From contig NC_072801.1 of NCBI RefSeq assembly GCF_028583425.1, positions 64,743,766 through 64,807,765 on the forward strand: a DNA stretch of 64,000 nucleotides. Direction: 5' to 3'. Below are positions 32,818-43,331 of this stretch, piece by piece. The notes beneath the pieces are model-generated. The model ran no database searches, was not told the DNA's origin, and saw nothing but the letters and a program-made list of their open reading frames with translations. The translations under genes were made by a program, and so were the position numbers. The number at the start of each line of letters is the position of its first letter. The first letter of the stretch is position 1. Origin of the DNA: Eublepharis macularius (Eukaryota; Chordata; Lepidosauria; Squamata; Eublepharidae).

Positions 32818-32956
32818 GAGTTGGAGTTTTCCTATAAGAACCCAAGACAGCTGCAGTCCTTTGTGGAAGTCTACTTGGGAAATGCTGCAAAAGTGAACCT
32901 CAGTGTGAAAAAGAAGACAACTTCTTGTTCTGTTTGGGATGCTTGGCTACATCCAG
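32818..32956 (+). CDS. FIIND exon F4 (end of UPA subdomain)
   Basis: This exon follows TCTTTCTCAG and ends at CCAG|GTACGT, phase 0 to 1, 46 codons. It reads E-L-E-F-S-Y-K-N-P, then a V-E-V-Y-L-G-N strand, V-N-L-S-V-K-K-K and V-W-D-A-W-L-H-P-G, the last matching the V-W-x-x-x-x-x-P-G end of the UPA in NLRP1 and CARD8. After this point NLRP1-type proteins have a flexible linker and then the effector CARD, which is what the next two exons encode. Confidence 0.92.
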
Positions 32957-33224
32957 GTACGTGTTGTGGGGTGGTATAATTTAATGGGTAAGATGTATTG
33001 CAACCTTGCAAAAAGATCACAAAGGTCACTCAAAATACTGACTAGCTTTCTAGACCACAGATCTGTTATCTATCATGGTTTTATTACCAAATGAGCTACA
33101 TGGTTGAGTGAGGATATAACCTGGCTTCCCCAGTTCTACTCTCCAGGGGAAGATGTGTCATCTGAGGCTGAACTAGGCATGATGGTGTCCTTGTGGCTGC
33201 TACAAAGATGCTACCACCATTTTA

Positions 33225-33370
33225 AAGTGATTTTAAAATACTGTGATGAGTTCTTAATGTTTATATTGCTGCAAAATTTTATTCTATTTATTGTAGATTT
33301 TAAAATGTTGTGATCCACTCTGAGCCCACTTGTGGGCAGAGCGGAATAGAAATAAAATAAATATTGTTTG
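33225..33370 (+). mobile_element. LINE 3' tail
   Basis: AT-rich stretch with TGTGATCCACTCTGAGCCCAC, GGGCAGAGCGGAATAGAAAT and a (AATAAAT)n end, typical of a squamate LINE/SINE 3' terminus. Confidence 0.45.
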
Positions 33371-34252
33371 TGATCGAGCTTGCAGCGTGACGCTCTTGTC
33401 TCCCCACTCCAGACCTCTTCAAGCCATGGGGGGAGCCATGCGGGGAGGGGTGTAGCCATTTCTGCACTTGTTAAGGTTTGCAGAGTGGAACAATAGTGCC
33501 TCATCCCACCATAATCAGGATCGGGCCCCTTGCAGCAGCCTATGGCAGTGACAAGAATGCTGTCATGTGTAGCTTGACCCTAAGTTCCTATTTCACACAC
33601 ATTCTCTGCATGGTAATTTGTAGGGATAAACTGATCTCCTCCGTTCCCTTCCTTTAATGGTTTGAAAGGTTTTAAAAATAACAGCAACAAGTTCAGATTT
33701 CAGTGAACTTTTCATGTAAAAACACCTTGATACAGTAAAATATATGATCACATCAAGGTTGGTTTTTGCAGTGCATTAGTACTGTAGAGAAGGGACAAAG
33801 ACACACAAGCACTGAAGGAACTATCAGGTGTGGCAAGCCACACGTGCACCAGACAACATTCAGAAACAGAAAATGAAATAATGGGGAATTCCTGATGAAA
33901 CCCATTCCACTCTGGAAACAGGGGCAGGTAATTTGAAACGCCAAAATCTGTAAAGAAATTTGCATGAAGAGAAAGTAATTTCTTGCAATTTGAAAGGAAA
34001 TGGGGTCTCATTCCAACTGTCTTCCCTTTATTTCCTCGGAGATAAAGAGGATTGTGGGGAAATGTAATGTTACTATTATGTGTATCTCTCCCTCTGTGCA
34101 TCACACTGGTGGATTTTGTGGCTGTGCAGATCTCAGATTTGAAAACATGTCACTTTGAGATATGTCTTCCTGCTCAATTCTCTTTCATCTACGGTAGAGG
34201 TAACAACATATGGAAACTTTCGCTAGTGGAAAGGGAAGTGGGGTGGGGTTTT

Positions 34253-34452
34253 CTGCCCCTTTTTTGTCTCCGTATGTCCTTCTCTGTCCTTTCTGCCCCT
34301 TTTTTGTCTCCGTATGTCCTTCTCTGTCCTTTCTGCCCCTTTTTTGTCTCCGTATGTCCTTCTCTGTCCTTTCTGCCCCTTTTTTGTCTCCGTATGTCCT
34401 TTTCTGTCCTTTCTGCCCCTTTTTTGTCTCCGTATGTCCTTCTCTGTCCTTT
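34253..34452. repeat. 40-bp minisatellite, five units
   Basis: The 40-base unit starting CTGCCCCTTTTTTGTCTCCG is repeated five times. The fourth unit has one visible change (CTTTTCTG for CTTCTCTG). It is pyrimidine-rich on the plus strand and lies in the intron before linker exon L. Long frames on both strands through it are artefacts of the repeat, because 40 is not a multiple of three. Confidence 0.97.
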
Positions 34453-34574
34453 CCCCTGGCAAAAGCAGAGCAAGAGGGAAAGTGGAAGCACCATCCCCCC
34501 CCTTCCCTCTTTCTTACCTCTGACCATTGTGAACTACAGAAGTGCATATATTTTCCCTACGTACCCTGGAAACC

Positions 34575-34660
34575 TTGTTGGTCTTCTAAGGTGCTACTGG
34601 ACTTAACTCTTTCTTCTCTATTGCAGACCAACAAGGCTACCCTCCTAAAAATATGTTTCC
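34575..34660. repeat. Short interspersed repeat pieces
   Basis: TCTAAGGTGCTACTGGACT here, and TCTTATAGGTGCTACTGGACT at about 35018-35038, are ends of the repeat seen at 4737 in the opposite sense. No ribozyme-like core remains in these pieces. Confidence 0.5.
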
Positions 34661-34778
34661 CCTGTATCTGATTTTCAGAGGTGCAGAATTATCTTTCCTG
34701 AACAGATGACACGCCAATGTAAACCAAATAATCTTTGGACAAAAGATTCAATTTGTTTTTCTGCTGTTACCATTCCAG

Positions 34779-34841
34779 AAGACATGCTGATTGAGGAAGG
34801 GGTTCATACTTCCGGCACAGAGATTCCAGAACAGGAAAAAG
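34779..34841 (+). CDS. Linker exon L between UPA and terminal CARD
   Basis: A CATTCCAG acceptor and an AAAAAG|GTACTG donor bound 63 bases, phase 1-1. It reads E-D-M-L-I-E-E-G-V-H-T-S-G-T-E-I-P-E-Q-E-K, an acidic flexible segment. It fits the phase between F4 and the terminal CARD exon, although those two would also join directly in frame, so it may be alternatively spliced. A 40-bp minisatellite ends 326 bases upstream. Confidence 0.75.
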
Positions 34842-36732
34842 GTACTGATAAGACATCCCAAGAGTCCTGCCCTTATGCATCTATTCACTAGAGAAATGTT
34901 TCTCAATCTTTTTTGAAGTTGGGCCCACTTCTAAATTTACTGTAGTTTTCAAGATGGGTAGCCGTGTTCATCTGTTTGTAGTAGTAGAAAAGAGCAAGAA
35001 TCTACATTTTGTTAGTCTTATAGGTGCTACTGGACTCTTGTATTTTTCAAGATTCATTTGCAAATTAACTCTCTATTCAAATACATAATATTGAAAATGT
35101 TTATATTTTATTGTTCATGTTTAATATGCACCCATGTAGCATTACTGAGCAACAGGTTGTATTTTATGGTCTTTTTGCACATTATGCTGAAGGAAACCCG
35201 TTTGCTTTCGAGCATCCCAGAACCTCCTATCACAGCTGAGCCTCTTCCTCTTCCTCCCTCCTGGATTTATGAATCACAACAAACCTGTAAGAGTTGCTCT
35301 TGAGTCCTGAACACAGTTGGAGAAGCACTGGCAGTAGAGCACACACTGGGCGATACAGCTCGTCTCACTATCAATCTCACTCCTTAATCTAATGCTTGAA
35401 TTCCAGTGCTGAAACTCCCTATAATTAGCAGTCACAGCATCCCAACAAATCATACAGTACACACACACATTTTGTTACTTTTTTTCCCAATCCATGCTCT
35501 ATTCATAAAGGCTTAGAGATTAATGGATTTTCTGTTCATGGGCAGAGTTTTTATATTTTTTCAGTAGGATTTGAGTCTGTGCAACTGACAGAAACCCAAG
35601 TAGAAGAGCAGAAAAACACTGCTTTGTGTACAGTCATAGGCTTTTTCCTTCAAGCGGAACAAAACAAGAGGGCAAATTTAGCCATTGGTCCATACAATTT
35701 TCCATGTCTTGTTGACTACTTCTGGAAACCCTTCAAGAGCATAGCCACTTGACACCATCCTTGTGGCTCTTTCCCTCTTTCAGAAGAATCCCCATCAAGT
35801 GGAAGCCATGCAGTTCTGTGGGGGTGGACTTGAATTCTATGGCTGCCAGACCGACACTGACAAAAAGTGTCCATTTGTCAGCCAGAATATCACCATCTGA
35901 CCCCTTAGAATTGAAACTCCTCCAAGGGAACCAGGAACCATCAGTGCCCTTTCTCTTCTTCACTCCTTGTTTTTATCTGCTTATCTGTTCTTGTCCCTAG
36001 GTGTTGGGGGTAGTGGAGCAGGGACAAGTATCTGCTAAAGGATCTGTTGAAGCCCTGATTGGTCTCTGGATTTCTGAGATGAACTGGGCTGACAAGATTC
36101 TTCCTCATCACCCTCTTCCAACTTAGAGCACCAGTCTGACTTATTTGGCTGAGGATCTAAGGACAATGAAACACACGGATGGAGGGCTTGAGAAAGGAAA
36201 TGTGGAGTGAGCAATTTCAGATGGATTTTAACTACATCTTTGCACCATGGACACAGTGAAGATATTCCTCTGCCACTGCATTGTCCATGCTACCATCCAC
36301 TAGAGCTTTTCCATGTTGTCAAGGGCCTTTTCCATCTGAAACCTGAAGAAGAAAAAGATGCCTTAGACATGTTGTTTGCAAGGCATTTCCACAAGTGTGT
36401 TGTTATCCTTGGCTTTCTCCAGGGATCTCGAGACAGTGTACAAAGTTCTGTACTCCATACTGGCCACACAGAAACTCCATAGGTTAGAGCATGAGACAGT
36501 GACTGGCCGGAGGTGTGGTTCATGGAAAAGTGGAGATTTCAGCACATCTCCCTGGTCCTAGACTGATGTTTCAATCACTATACGATTAAACCAATAAGGC
36601 TTATTCAAGCCCCTATAGCTTTCAAAACACAAAACAATTCCCCCACACCATGACTTAAATGCTCATATATCACCCTTTCTCCAAAGAGCCTCTGTGTTTT
36701 CATTCCCTGTGTGTTTCTGTCATTCCTGACAG
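34842..36732. other. Intron before the terminal CARD
   Basis: It contains a repeat end (about 34950-35044) and otherwise nothing recognised. Short frames on both strands do not resemble known proteins. Confidence 0.45.
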
Positions 36733-36995
36733 GACAGAAGCATTTTATTGAACTTCACCGAGAGCAACTCATCCAGAGGACTGGCAACGTAGAAGGGATC
36801 TTGGATATCCTATATGAATCAGAAATCCTGGATGAAGAGCAATATCAAAGAGTCTTGTTAAAGAGAACCAACCAGGAAAAAATGCGAGTACTCTACCGGC
36901 TGGTGCCCACCTGGAACCGGGTTTGCAAGGACAAGCTGTACAGTGCACTGAAGATGAAGAACAAGTTCCTCGTCCAAGACCTTGAAGAGAGCTGA
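36733..36995 (+). CDS. Terminal effector CARD exon of locus 1 with stop
   Basis: This exon starts after CCTGACAG in phase 1 and runs to TGA at 36993-36995. It encodes about 87 residues: G-Q-K-H-F-I-E-L-H-R-E-Q-L-I-Q-R, a G-I-L-D-I-L helix, D-E-E-Q-Y-Q-R-V-L, K-M-R-V-L-Y-R-L-V-P-T-W-N-R, C-K-D-K-L-Y-S-A-L and a last L-V-Q-D-L-E-E-S. This is the C-terminal CARD that in NLRP1 and CARD8 forms filaments and recruits pro-caspase-1 once freed. The upstream CARD cassettes share its motif pattern and probably derive from it. No AATAAA is obvious in the next 390 bases, so the poly(A) site is unplaced. Confidence 0.93.
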
Positions 36996-37386
36996 GGCAG
37001 CAAACAAAACAAAGCGATGCCTTTCTAGGCCCAGGGAATCCACCTCCACACACTCTCCTTCTTTCTCATTGATGTGCTAACAAACATGCTTGTGCAGAAG
37101 GATCTTATATAAGCAGTTGCATCCCTCATTTTGAAAAGAACCTATTTCGTCCCTGTTGATTTTCTTGCCTTCTCCCTCTTTGTGCAGTTCCCTGAAAACC
37201 CAAGAGAAATTCAGGTTGCATAAATTTTTACACAAGCCAGGACAACATTCTTTGATTTCATATGTTGTAATTTAGGGACTAAACATATGTAAAGTGCAAA
37301 CACTTCTAACGCAGACAGATGCTATTTTCTAAAAAGGAAAGCATCTTACCGGACACCAACCACATATTACCAGAGACAGTTTGGTG

Positions 37387-37914
37387 CAGGGCCGGCGCCA
37401 GAGGTTCTGGCACCTGTGGCAACGTGCACGCGCGCTCTGCACGCACGCACGCCACGGACTGCGTGATGACGTCATCGCAGACATCATCATATGCCACAGG
37501 GGGGCTGGGCGGCGTGCGGACGAGTGCCGAGCGCAGAAGCTGTGAGCTGCTACTGGGGTGGCGCGCGGAGGCTGCTCCATGCACCGCCCCAGCAGCAGCT
37601 CACGGCTTCTGCGCCCGGCTGGGGCAGAGGAGCACGCAGCGGAGTCAGCCCCATGCCGCTGCCGCTACCACGCACCCCAGCCGGGCGCAGAAGCTGCGAG
37701 CCGCTGCTGGGGTGGTGCGCAGAGGCTGCGCCCGGCTGGGGCGTGTGGTGGCGGCGGTGGAAGCACGGGGCTGGCTGGCTGCAGCAGCAGCTGCAGCCTG
37801 CCACACCAGCTCTGCTGCGCGCTCCTCCGTCCCCGACACCCCCTCCTGCGCCCCCCCAGTGCCCTCGCGCCCGAGGCCAGTGCCTACCTGGCCTCAGTGG
37901 GCACGCCGGCCCTG
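37387..37914. mobile_element. Very GC-rich hAT-type MITE, 8-bp duplication GTTTGGTG
   Basis: Ends CAGGGCCGGCG and CGCCGGCCCTG are inverted. GTTTGGTG occurs at 37379-37386 and 37915-37922. The interior is rich in GCAGAAGCTGCGAGCC-type words in both senses. The long frames on both strands here are a by-product of GC content. It landed at the start of a SINE. Confidence 0.85.
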
Positions 37915-38095
37915 GTTTGGTGCTGCGGTTAAGAGCAGCAGGTCAGTCACAGCTTCTTGGAGCTCTTTCAGCCTCATCCACCTCACAGGATGATTGTTGT
38001 GGGGATAATAGTAACACACGTTGTAAACCACTCTGAGTGAGCATTAAGTTGTCCTGAAGGGCCGTATATAAATTGAATGTTGTTGTTGTTGTATA
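37915..38095 (+). mobile_element. tRNA-derived SINE split by the hAT MITE
   Basis: The SINE resumes with GTTTGGTGCTGCGGTTAAGAGC and has CACCTCACAGGATGATTGTTGTGGGG and a (GTT)n tail. Compare the minus copy at 17268. Confidence 0.7.
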
Positions 38096-38410
38096 GACTA
38101 CCATTGCACATATTTGCTTGAAACATGTAGGTAACTTCTAAGAACTCCTTAAAACTTTAATTAAGCCAGGATTTTTTTTTGTACTGACTGAGCTACTCAG
38201 CTGGTGGGGCCTGCCCTTATTCTCAACATGTACATTTAGAAATAATAATTTTTACAGAGTCCACATCTTCAGCTTTATTTTTTTAAAAAGCTGGCCTTGC
38301 AATGGGCATCTTAAGTATGATGTGATCAGGGCCTGCAAAGAAATTTCTTACAAGACTCAGATTTTGGAAACTGGTGAGAGAAAAACTGTAGAAACTGTAA
38401 CACTGCATAG

Positions 38411-38660
38411 CAGGGCTTTTTTCCAGCTGGAACGCAGTGGAGCAGAGTTCTGGAACCTCTTGAAAATGGTCACATGGCTGGTAGCCCCGCCCCCTAATCT
38501 CCAGACAGAGCAGAGTTTAGATTGCCCTCTGCGCCACCAAGGGCAATCTCAACTCCCCTCTGTCTGGAGATCAGGGGGCAGGGCCACCAGCCATGTGACC
38601 ATTTTCTCCAAGGGCAACCCACTGAATTCCACCACCTCTTTTCCCAGAAAAAAAGCCCTT
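38411..38660. mobile_element. hAT-type MITE, 8-bp duplication CTGCATAG
   Basis: Ends CAGGGCTTTTTTCCAG and its approximate complement. CTGCATAG at 38403-38410 and 38661-38668. The interior contains ATCTCCAGACAGAG in both senses. Confidence 0.85.
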
Positions 38661-38933
38661 CTGCATAGTATTTATTTGTGTTGTGGCTAGACATGGGCAC
38701 AAACAGCATTATGAACAGAAAAAACCCACGAACAGCCTAATCTGCTGTTCTTGAACAAGCTGTTTGTGAGGCCCCATCCTAAACGAACAGGTGGTCGTTG
38801 TAAGCCTCCTCCCTTGCCTTTGGCAGCCATTTGTCAAACCAGACAGTCTGGCACCTGCAATCAATCCCCTTGGCAACTGGAGGCAGGGAGGGATTGAACT
38901 CTGTCTGAACTCCTTCTGGCTTTCCCTCTGGCT

Positions 38934-39307
38934 TTAACCCTTCGAAGAACTTCTAGACACACAAATTCCTAGTCCACCTTTACATCTGCCTCCTTTGACA
39001 CTAGGAATCTCTTTGAGTAAGTGTGTGGCAAAACCATTCACAACTAGATCCTCTTGGGACCAAGTCTCCTGAAATAAGATAACATCAAATTTGGTAACAC
39101 ATTCAATGAAGGAGGTGTTGTTAATTTTACTAAACAACCCTGCAATATTCCAAGGTAGCAACTTAACAGAGAGGAATTTTCAGGGAATTTAGAACCAGTC
39201 CTCAAGAAAAAGCTGTTTGTTTCTATAGTCTCTGTGAAAGGAGTTGCATGTTGATCTTCATATGGATCACTCTGAATCCTGAGGGCATTGTGAATCCAAG
39301 ATTGTAG
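38934..39307 (-). pseudogene. LINE endonuclease fragment
   Basis: A minus-strand frame reads L-P-W-N-I-A-G-L-F-S-K, then F-D-V-I-L-F-Q-E-T-W and G-G-L-G-I-C-V-S, the first motifs of the APE-like endonuclease that nicks target DNA in many LINEs. It is truncated at its C-terminal side (38934). At its other side it is interrupted by the MITE at 39316. The clade is not settled. Confidence 0.6.
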
Positions 39308-39315
39308 CCTCCAAC

Positions 39316-39708
39316 CAGGGGTCATTTTGTAGTAAAAGAGCTGGAGGAACTCATTAGCACAACTCATTAGCATAACTGATTTGCATATGTCACACCCCCT
39401 GACATCACCTATCCTGGCTGTTTTGGACCCAATCCTGGCCATTCATGGGTGAAATTGGGCCCAAAAATAGCAAAAAGGGGCTGAAAATGGCTGAAAAGTG
39501 GCCCAAAATGGTCAGGATCAGGCCACTGCTAAGTGGGAGAGTGATCCACCACCTGTCACAGCCTGATCAGGGCCGTTTCAGCTCCAATCCAGGCTGAAAC
39601 GGGCCCAAAATGGCTGAGAGTCAGGTGGGCGGGGCTACTTGTCACGTGACCTCTTTGGGGAACTACTGGAACTGTGTTCCTGCGCATTCCCCCTCAAAAT
39701 TAGCCCTG
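39316..39708. mobile_element. hAT-type MITE, 8-bp duplication CCTCCAAC, inside a LINE
   Basis: The ends CAGGGGTCATTTTG and CAAAATTAGCCCTG are inverted. CCTCCAAC at 39308-39315 and 39709-39716. Same family as 22804. Confidence 0.87.
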
Positions 39709-39716
39709 CCTCCAAC

Positions 39717-41475
39717 CCAGAATCTGTTACCTCCACAGGAGACAATTCTCCTCTGTTTAGAACGGGTGAAACATCAGTAGACTATGTAGGGACCTCTTCA
39801 AGTTGAGACGAACAGATGAGGTGGACAACAGAGGATTGTTGTCTGTCACTGAGTATTAATAAGGAATCAGCCATTATATTAGTCATTCCAGAAGCTAATG
39901 ATTTTCCAAGCTCCTCCTTTCAGCACCTATACACTTATCTGACAGCTCACTCAGCTCTTCAGGGTCATATAGGAAATCTCCATCTAAGTCATTGTAATTG
40001 CCATGCCCTGAGTTTAGAGCTTTGTTCAGGAGTTTCAATTATGTTCCCTCCCTCAGTAGTCCTTGCGGCCTCTGCCATAGACTTAGCAGATTTTTTCCAA
40101 GCACAACTTGATCCTTCCCTTTAGGGAATATCAAAGACATTTATGAGTCTGCCAAAACGTGTGTAGTTGATAAAGTTTTCTTAAGATCAGCAAGCCTCAA
40201 GGAAACATTTTTTGTTCCATCCTACAGGGGGAATAAAAGCAACTTTTCTCGCATTCAACTGTTTGTTTATCCAAAAGTTTCTCAGCAGAGCAAAGGGGCT
40301 AGTGCTTGGCAGAAGTGTAAGAAGTACTTCAAAAGCAGAAGAAATGCAAGTCCCCTTAACATCACTTGATTCAGGGTTCTCAACTGAGGAGGAGCATTTC
40401 CTCCAAGCCATCTGCAAAGGATTTGTCATTAGTGGGCGCTCGGGGAGGGGGGGGGCGGGGGGGCGGCTAACCTCGGGGAAAACTCTGACAGGAGATATTT
40501 GAAAAGTAGCAAGGAAATTTTTCATTCATTATCATTTTGAAAAGCATTAACAAAACAGGAACGATTAAATGCTAACCAGATTCTCTTGAAAGCAGGTGGA
40601 CTAGGGAGCCATTCAGCAGCAGTTAAATCAACACAGTGAAGATACATTCATAAAAGTTTGCTCAGTGAATATTTAATTGTTTTTTGTGACTCCCACTTGC
40701 CTTCATTTATTCTGTTAGAAACAATTTTAGCATCACTTGATTAACTTGTAAAATCTGTTCACAGTTACTATTGCTATCAGACCTTGGAAGTTTGCTTGTT
40801 ATAAAACTCACATTCCAGCTGTCCTTATTATTCTTGCTAAGCATATGCTTCTTTGGTAACTCAGGGGTTTGAGAGTTCAGGAAACCTTTGTTCTTACTTA
40901 AAACATTTCTGAATCAAGGTATTAAAGGATTTAGTAAGCAGGTCTAATTGTTAATGTTAGCTTACTACTTGAAAATAGAAATAGCTGAGTGAGCAATTAG
41001 GAGACATTGGTTCACCATAAACACCAAAGGATTACCTTGTAACTGTTGTAAATCAGATTAATTATCAGAAGGAGTGTTTCCCAAGCAGTTCTCCACTTCA
41101 TTATCAAGCACATTGTCCTGGCAATTATTCATGTCCATGACAGGCCTAGGTGCTAATGTGGAATTAGCAATAGAGGACTCCCCAGAACTGAAAATCTATT
41201 TGAAATAGGAATAATTGATATCACGTGGTTATTACTTAAGTCTTCAGTGAGTTGAGCAGCTCATCAATTTTAAGATGTTTAGGAGTCTGTGTTGGTGCCT
41301 AAGTGTCTGGGCTCTACTTAAGAGCATTTTTAAAAGATCTTGCCAATCATAATGCCAAGGTAAACTACCAGACTTCAGGAAAGCAAGCCCTTATAAAAAT
41401 AAGGCCTACTGTACTGGCACCAGAGCAGTTTTAATGAAAGATGTCTTGTTTGTACTGCAATTTAATGCAAACTTA
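39717..41475. other. Probable LINE remainder and unassigned DNA
   Basis: The part to about 40600 may be the ORF1 side of the LINE interrupted at 39316, with minus-strand frames such as 40187-40525, but no motif was recognised. From 40600 on nothing was recognised. Confidence 0.3.
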
Positions 41476-42144
41476 AGAGCCCTGTGGCACAGAGGGGTAA
41501 GCTGCAGTACTGCACCCCAAGCTCTACTCATGAGCTGAGTTCAAGTAGCTGGCTCAAAATTGACTCAAAGATTATTCAAATTCAAAGTGCACACAATGCA
41601 TAAATTTATAAATGTATAATTCACAAATATACAATGTTTCATACAGCTGCCAACAGATACAGCAACCAACCACTTTTATCTGCAAATATGTATGGTCAGT
41701 CAATAAAATGCAGAAAGTGCAAAATAGACAGCAGGTGGGGTTGTGTCCTTCAGCTGGCGTCTGCTCCCAGACGTCCTTGCCCTATGGTCATTCGGCCACT
41801 TCCGTTTCACACGTGCTGTCTTTACACTGTGCTTCCTCAGGGGCACACAAATTACTAAATGCAGAAGAACATACTTGTATGTAACACAGTTCTCACAAAA
41901 CATAGATGCACAATTGAAATTGTTACAGTGCAAAATCTGTTAAACAATTATCAAACATTTGTTAAACATTTCTACTCACTCTGCCAGTTACTACCGTTAG
42001 CTCATACACCACAATTTCACAGTTACTTCATCAATGTCAGTGTAATTACAAGGGTGGATCCCAAGCCTTAAATACTCTGTCTGCAGTTAACCGGTTTCTG
42101 TGGTGTCTTAAAGGGAAATTGCTTACAAGAAGCATGATCAAAAA

Positions 42145-42223
42145 GAGTCCAGTAGCACCTTTAAGACTAACCAATTTTATTGTAGCATAAGCTTTCGAGA
42201 ATCAAGTTCTCTTCGTCAGATGC
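42145..42223 (-). repeat. Hammerhead-like short repeat, copy 2
   Basis: Same repeat as 4737-4816, again on the minus strand: CTGACGA, hairpin AGAGAACTTGATTCTC, GAAA, GCTTATGC, TAC (motif at 42182-42219). A decayed core, CTGACAA...GAAAGCC, follows on the plus strand at about 42471-42502. Confidence 0.5.
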
Positions 42224-42569
42224 CTGATCGAAACTGGGCAGATACAGAAGAGGAGTGGAGAAGAGAGAGGGAGGAGGAAGAAGGGGACATATATCACAAG
42301 GAGACAGAATGCAATTAGCGTGGAGGCAATCAAAACATTCCTTTGCTTGGAAATGTAAACATCTCCTTTTGGTGTGCAGTCAGTTTGCCGTATTAGTTTG
42401 TAGCAGTGAAAGTATCCAATTCCTATGTAGTATAAGCCTTCGATAACCACAGCTCTCCCTGCCAGCTGCATCTGACAAAGAGAACTGTGGTCCCCGAAAG
42501 CCCACACCAGGCGTCACTGGGCTCCCCCAGACCACGCCTCTGTAAAGGGAATCTGTTACCTGTGATAAT

Positions 42570-43331
42570 GTGATAACCATTCATAGTCTCTATTATCTGA
42601 GTAGTTATCCGAGGAGGATCATTGAGCAGGCAAGCAGGAGAGCAGCGGGGGTAGATAGGAACCAGCTGCTGCAGGATAAGACCAGGGATAAAGATAACAG
42701 ATTGTTTTGGGCAACTGAATATACCAACAGCACCCCAGCCATCAAAGAAATTATGAAGAGACACTGGCATATAGTAGAACACCTGCCAGGCTGTGAGGTC
42801 ACCCCTTTCATTCGGTATAGGCGAACTAGAAATGTTAGAGACATCCTAGTACATTCAGACATGCGAGAAGAGAGGACAAGGGACACAAACCCAAGGGGAC
42901 ATTTTAGATGTGGACATTATAATGTTTGCAGACTAACTATAGAGGGACCAACATTGATGACTCCTGGGAACATTCCAATTAAGTTACAACATTTCTCCAC
43001 GTGCAGCACAGCTGCGGTAGTGTATGTTATCAAGTGCCCATGCCTACTTTTCTATCTGGGTAGCACCACCAGACCGGTCAAGATCAGGATCCAACAGCAC
43101 ATGTCCAAAATCAGGAGGCAAGTGACAGAGGCTCCTTTGGCGTCACACTGGCAAACCAAAAAACATGCTCTAGACGAGATCAGGTTTGGGGTCCTAGAAG
43201 TAGTGAGCAATCATGGCAATAAATCAGCACAGCGGGTGCTGTTGCAGAGGGAGGCAAAATGGATTTATGAGTTAAGTACAATGACCCCTTCAGGTTTAAA
43301 CAATGAATGGGATTTATCAAGCTTCGTGTAA
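42570..43331 (+). CDS. Penelope-like element 2 C-terminal protein, GIY-YIG endonuclease
   Basis: The frame is open for 253 codons to a TAA. It starts with the C-terminal linker of the polymerase and has a Cys/His pair (H-F-R-C-G-H-Y-N-V-C), then V-V-Y-V-I-K-C-P-C-L-L-F-Y-L-G-S-T, the GIY-YIG-like core, followed by R-P-V-K-I-R-I-Q-Q-H and R-E-A-K-W-I-Y-E-L and L-N-N-E-W-D-L near the end. The enzyme nicks DNA for target-primed insertion. The frame is intact, unlike element 1, which suggests a younger insertion, but the reverse transcriptase is missing, so it cannot move by itself. Confidence 0.78.
   Translation: MITIHSLYYLSSYPRRIIEQASRRAAGVDRNQLLQDKTRDKDNRLFWATEYTNSTPAIKEIMKRHWHIVEHLPGCEVTPFIRYRRTRNVRDILVHSDMREERTRDTNPRGHFRCGHYNVCRLTIEGPTLMTPGNIPIKLQHFSTCSTAAVVYVIKCPCLLFYLGSTTRPVKIRIQQHMSKIRRQVTEAPLASHWQTKKHALDEIRFGVLEVVSNHGNKSAQRVLLQREAKWIYELSTMTPSGLNNEWDLSSFV

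Larger units (their letters stand above)
18636..36995 (+). other. Locus 1: multi-CARD FIIND-CARD inflammasome sensor gene (3' part, 12 exons)
   Basis: This entry spans the visible exons of one gene. Four CARD cassette exons, one mini-exon, five FIIND exons, one linker exon and a terminal CARD exon join in one open frame because each donor phase matches the next acceptor phase. The spliced length is 2123 bases and gives 707 residues before the stop. The FIIND followed by a C-terminal CARD is the signature of NLRP1 and CARD8, cytosolic sensors that self-cleave and release a C-terminal CARD fragment that engages caspase-1. The N-terminal series of CARDs before the FIIND is unlike human NLRP1 (PYD-NACHT-LRR-FIIND-CARD) and CARD8 (disordered-FIIND-CARD). 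The first exons, including the start codon, are upstream of 18636 or outside the window. No NACHT Walker motif or LRR exon was recognised. Orthology to NLRP1 or CARD8 cannot be settled here. Confidence 0.85.

Noticed and set aside
34253-34452. CRISPR-like direct repeats
   Set aside because: The units are contiguous with no spacers and the genome is vertebrate.
34185-34671. Long frames on both strands around 34250-34450
   Set aside because: They are products of the 40-bp tandem repeat, which shifts frame by one base per unit and stays open in all phases.
37319-38036. Frames of up to 224 codons, Ala/Arg/Pro-rich
   Set aside because: They lie in the GC-rich MITE 37387-37914 and cross its borders; no domain.
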